DNA from: Gp13-AA77 sp035949375
GTDB lineage: Bacteria > Acidobacteriota > Terriglobia > UBA7540
NCBI GenBank assembly: GCA_035949375.1
Contig: DASZIG010000050.1
Span: forward strand, 1 to 64,000
Length of the DNA stretch: 64,000 nucleotides
Direction of reading: 5' to 3'
Shown piece after piece: positions 61,426 to 64,000 of the stretch; position 1 is the stretch's first letter; the number at the start of each line of letters is the position of its first letter. A program made the translations under genes and the position numbers. Below the pieces are notes generated by a model, which searched no databases, was not told the origin of the DNA, and saw only the letters and a list, made by a program, of their open reading frames with translations.

Positions 61426-63633
61426 CTAGAATTTCACCATGATGTCGAAGTCGACCAAAAACTCGTTTTTGACAAGGCTCGGAAACCAGACGCTGCCTAG
61501 TCCGCCTCCGCAGGCTGCCTCCGCAGCCGAAAGGGCCGTAGCCCCGGACGAAGCGCCGCTGTTGCAGGCGTACTCGGTGGGATAGCCGTTACCATTAACG
61601 ACATTAGAGGCGGTGCCGGCAAACGCGGGAGGAGTAATCCCCCCATGGCCTGACCAGTAGGGCACATTCGCGTGGCGATAGTCCGGCTCGATCCGGAATG
61701 TAATGTACTGCTTGGGCATCCAGTCAAACGTGAATGAACTGTCCCAAGCCTTGAAGGGATCGCCGGGATTCTCCGTAAAGTAGGGCGAATTAACCGCCGC
61801 GGAACCGGCGGTCTCGCCGTTAATGGGCGGGAGGAGGACGAGATAACGCCCCGGATTATTGATTGCGCCGCCTCCGAGCGTGACCGCGAACTGGTCCTTG
61901 TCGAACCACCAACGGTTGTAAACCATCGCACCGATGAAACTCTGCTTGGGACCGCCCGCGTGGTCTCCGGTGCAGCTCACGCCGCCGCCATATTCGCAAC
62001 CGATATCGCCGGTGAAGGTGAACGCCATCTTGTCAAGGCCGCGGTACTGCGGCTTATCGTAGTATTTAATTTCGAGGCTGTTGTCCGTGTGGATGCGAGC
62101 CCGGTTCGGAGTGTACAGATCATCGTGGCCCAGGCCGTAGTTGTTGGAAATGACGTTCATCCACGGGAAGGGAGTCCACTTCAACTGCCCGCCCAGGCCG
62201 GGCCGGTTGTTGGCCGAGCCGTACGACTGCCAGCCATTAATGATCCAGGGCTCAATCTTCAAATGTTCGGTGGGGAAGATTTGAATGCGGATACCCTCGA
62301 AGAACCACGGGGTGTTGGATGAGACATACGAAGGCTGGTAGGCCCAGTTGTCGAAGTTGTAGTAACTGAACAGGCCGATGTAAGACATGAAGATTCCCGC
62401 GTCCACATTGACCCCATACATCCAGTTAAAATGGTAGCCTCCATACGCTTCCGATAGATAGCGGTCCGCATCGGCGAGATTCCATTCACCGTGCGTGTAA
62501 CTGCCGTCATTGCGAATGGTCGCGACGGAATACTCTCCAAACTGGGTCATGAAGCGGGCGCGGACATTATCCCAATGGAAGTCGCCGCCGATGCCGAGTT
62601 GCTCCAACTGGAGTTCGCCGGAGCGGAAGAGTTCGCTCGACCCGCCCATGGAATGGTCCGTCGGATGCTGGTTGTCCCAGGTACCGGTAACGTCAGATCG
62701 GATTTCCGGCGTAAAGAACTTGGAGTCCCAAAAGATGTCCTTCGTGCGAGGGTTGCCGTTGAGCCAGGTCCAGTCCGCGTCCGAAAAAGGCGCCGGCTTG
62801 GCAGGCTGCTGAGGTGTGGTTTGAGCGGCCGGTTGCGTGGCGGCGGAAAGGGCGCCGGAAGGCGCGCCGGCTGCCGGAGCGTCCGCAACGGTCGCGTTCG
62901 CCGGCGGGGTGCTTGCAGCCGGCGCAACAGGCGCAACAGGCCCACCGGACGTCGATGCGGTCACGGCGGGCGCCGTGGCGAGCGCCGTGGCGAGCGCCGT
63001 GAGGGCTGGCAGCGGCAATGCTCCAGCCGTGTTGAGCGAAGCCACTTGCACCGGCTGAGCCCGATTGGCAGTCTGGGTGCCAGCCTGGGTGGTTGTCCCC
63101 GATTCCCGGGCTTCGAGCGCCGCCAGTCGGTGCTCCAATTGGTCGATACGATCGAGCAACTCCTTCTCCCGGTCGGCGGCCAGGCTGCCGGCGTCGGGCG
63201 CCGGCGCTGCGCCGTTGCGAGCTCTACCGATGTCCGTCGCCGCGCGGGGCTGCGCTGACGCCGCCAGGATCATGTCAACCCGCATCCTCCGTTGGGGCTC
63301 GACCTGCACGGTCTTGACGGACGCCCGCGTGAACCCCGACTTGCTGGCCGACACCTGGTAGCGTCCCGGCATCAGGCTGGCGACGGCGAACGCCCCGTCG
63401 CTGCCGCTGACCACGGTGCGGTCGGTGTTCTCAGTCATGTTGTGAATCGTCACGCGCGCTTGCGCGATGGGCTGCCGGACCGCGCTGAGGGTCTGTCCAT
63501 AGAGATCGCACGTGGCGGGTGCGGGATCGCCGGAAGCAGCGGCCGGGTAGGGCGCGGCTCCGGCCATCGCCGCCCACGCGAGCACAGTGACTGCAAACGA
63601 CAGCAGGAAGATTAGAGTCTTTTTCGGTGACAT
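61426..63633 (-). CDS. Outer-membrane beta-barrel (OmpL/BBP2-like) with carboxypeptidase-like N-domain, kdp-linked
   Basis: The 735-residue protein has a signal peptide (ending MAGAAP), a carboxypeptidase regulatory-like domain (about 43-120, DLYGQTLSAVRQPIAQARVT), a coiled coil (about 150-175, LLDRIDQLEHRLAALEARE), an Ala/Pro-rich linker (about 190-290) and a barrel ending NEFLVDFDIMVKF, with the C-terminal Phe of outer-membrane proteins. The barrel has many aromatic YY/W-containing strands like OmpL porins. Being just after kdpC suggests a role in potassium entry, which is inference. AAAGGAG precedes the ATG at 63633. Confidence 0.85.
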   Translation of the reverse strand: MSPKKTLIFLLSFAVTVLAWAAMAGAAPYPAAASGDPAPATCDLYGQTLSAVRQPIAQARVTIHNMTENTDRTVVSGSDGAFAVASLMPGRYQVSASKSGFTRASVKTVQVEPQRRMRVDMILAASAQPRAATDIGRARNGAAPAPDAGSLAADREKELLDRIDQLEHRLAALEARESGTTTQAGTQTANRAQPVQVASLNTAGALPLPALTALATALATAPAVTASTSGGPVAPVAPAASTPPANATVADAPAAGAPSGALSAATQPAAQTTPQQPAKPAPFSDADWTWLNGNPRTKDIFWDSKFFTPEIRSDVTGTWDNQHPTDHSMGGSSELFRSGELQLEQLGIGGDFHWDNVRARFMTQFGEYSVATIRNDGSYTHGEWNLADADRYLSEAYGGYHFNWMYGVNVDAGIFMSYIGLFSYYNFDNWAYQPSYVSSNTPWFFEGIRIQIFPTEHLKIEPWIINGWQSYGSANNRPGLGGQLKWTPFPWMNVISNNYGLGHDDLYTPNRARIHTDNSLEIKYYDKPQYRGLDKMAFTFTGDIGCEYGGGVSCTGDHAGGPKQSFIGAMVYNRWWFDKDQFAVTLGGGAINNPGRYLVLLPPINGETAGSAAVNSPYFTENPGDPFKAWDSSFTFDWMPKQYITFRIEPDYRHANVPYWSGHGGITPPAFAGTASNVVNGNGYPTEYACNSGASSGATALSAAEAACGGGLGSVWFPSLVKNEFLVDFDIMVKF

Positions 63634-63751
63634 GATCGCTCCTTTGCGGGCGGTCCATAGCCCACTGCACAGCCCGCTGCGGGGTCGCACGCGGCCGCCA
63701 CAGGAAAGCCCTGCTAGAGATTGCTGTTGCAGGAGGCCCCTGTAATGCGCT

Positions 63752-64000
63752 CTACGGTTGGTCCTTTCGTGAGAACTGCTGGTCAAGGTCGAGATTAAGC
63801 AAGAGCACGTTGACGCGCGGTTCGCCCAGGAAACCGAGCGTCCGGCCCTCGGTGTGCTCCGCGATGAGCCGCTGAATCTCCGTCAGGCTGACACCTCGTG
63901 CCTTCGCCACGCGCGGGGCTTGCGCCTCGGCCGAGGCCGGGCTGATGTGAGGGTCGAGCCCGCTCGCGGAGGTAGTCACCAGGTCCGCCGGAATGGGGCC
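63752..64000 (-). CDS. kdpC: KdpC, potassium-transporting ATPase subunit C (3' part, cut by window edge)
   Basis: The last 80 residues in the window read PADLVTTSASGLDPHISPAS, then RVAKARGVSLTEIQRLI and GFLGEPRVNVLLLNLDLDQQ, all typical of the KdpC C-terminus. KdpC is the periplasm-facing subunit that stabilises the KdpFABC K+-importing ATPase. The start lies beyond 64000, so kdpA and kdpB are probably just outside. The porin gene follows about 120 bases downstream. Confidence 0.95.
   Translation of the reverse strand, partial: GPIPADLVTTSASGLDPHISPASAEAQAPRVAKARGVSLTEIQRLIAEHTEGRTLGFLGEPRVNVLLLNLDLDQQFSRKDQP

Noticed and set aside
1..64000. tRNA or rRNA genes
   Set aside because: I scanned the gaps for T-loop (GTTCGAATC-like) and cloverleaf arrangements and saw none; a tRNAscan run would settle it.

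Overview
The window is a GC-rich bacterial chromosome segment, most plausibly from an Acidobacteriota genome. Evidence for this: an Oar-type TonB-dependent receptor with an N-terminal carboxypeptidase-like domain, a sedolisin protease with Ig-like repeats and a glycine-rich C-terminal tail, BNR/VPS10-type secreted repeat proteins, choice-of-anchor and HAF-type extracellular repeats, standalone KdpD N-terminal proteins behind a kdp operon, and many short palindromic or low-complexity intergenic tracts. Phylum assignment is inference from gene content; there is no rRNA, and I saw no tRNA.

Layout. 0-17 kb holds a left-edge toxin-antitoxin pair followed by secreted hydrolases: BNR-repeat protein, CocE-type hydrolase, S53 protease, DUF4091 glycosidase-like protein, M28 peptidase and GH3 glycosidase. 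16.6-31 kb mixes a vapBC pair, a HAF-repeat protein, deoC with a lectin-like protein and a Tat-exported aldo/keto reductase, a TetR regulator beside an SDR gene truncated by an IS5-type remnant, a MetE-like protein, a thioredoxin-like protein, a large radical SAM enzyme resembling tetraether/membrane-spanning lipid synthases, decayed toxin-antitoxin genes, a Uma2 protein and an NmrA-type protein. 31-40 kb holds the TonB receptor, a sugar isomerase-like protein, a phospholipase C-type phosphoesterase and a multicopper oxidase. 40-42 kb is a gene-poor stretch with a dispersed 140-bp repeat, low-complexity DNA and a fragment of a choice-of-anchor D protein. 42-56 kb has housekeeping and mixed genes: M24 peptidase, DUF6677 membrane protein, peroxiredoxin, thymidine kinase, ligA, a lipid kinase, hslV-hslU, an L-fuconate dehydratase-like enzyme and a NIPSNAP protein. 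56.5-64 kb, on the minus strand, runs from the end of kdpC through an outer-membrane barrel, a second M28 peptidase and an ASCH-like protein to two KdpD-N/Usp proteins.

The standout signal is at 43637-44149. A peroxiredoxin reading frame is interrupted by one in-frame TGA exactly where the peroxidatic cysteine belongs (T-P-G-TGA), with a stem-loop of bacterial SECIS geometry starting 14 nt downstream. The best reading is a selenocysteine peroxiredoxin (PrxU type) rather than a broken gene. Second is the radical SAM enzyme at 25757-27931, a candidate for membrane-spanning lipid synthesis. Third is a 140-bp repeat present twice, 30.6 kb apart, in the same orientation and nearly without gaps.

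Functionally, the secreted peptidases, glycosidases, TonB receptor and oxidase suggest a polymer-degrading soil-type lifestyle. Toxin-antitoxin genes appear in several states, from intact (16650-17293) to remnants (23196-23466, 28064-28278), and the intergenic DNA is repeatedly marked by palindromes and slippage-like tracts.
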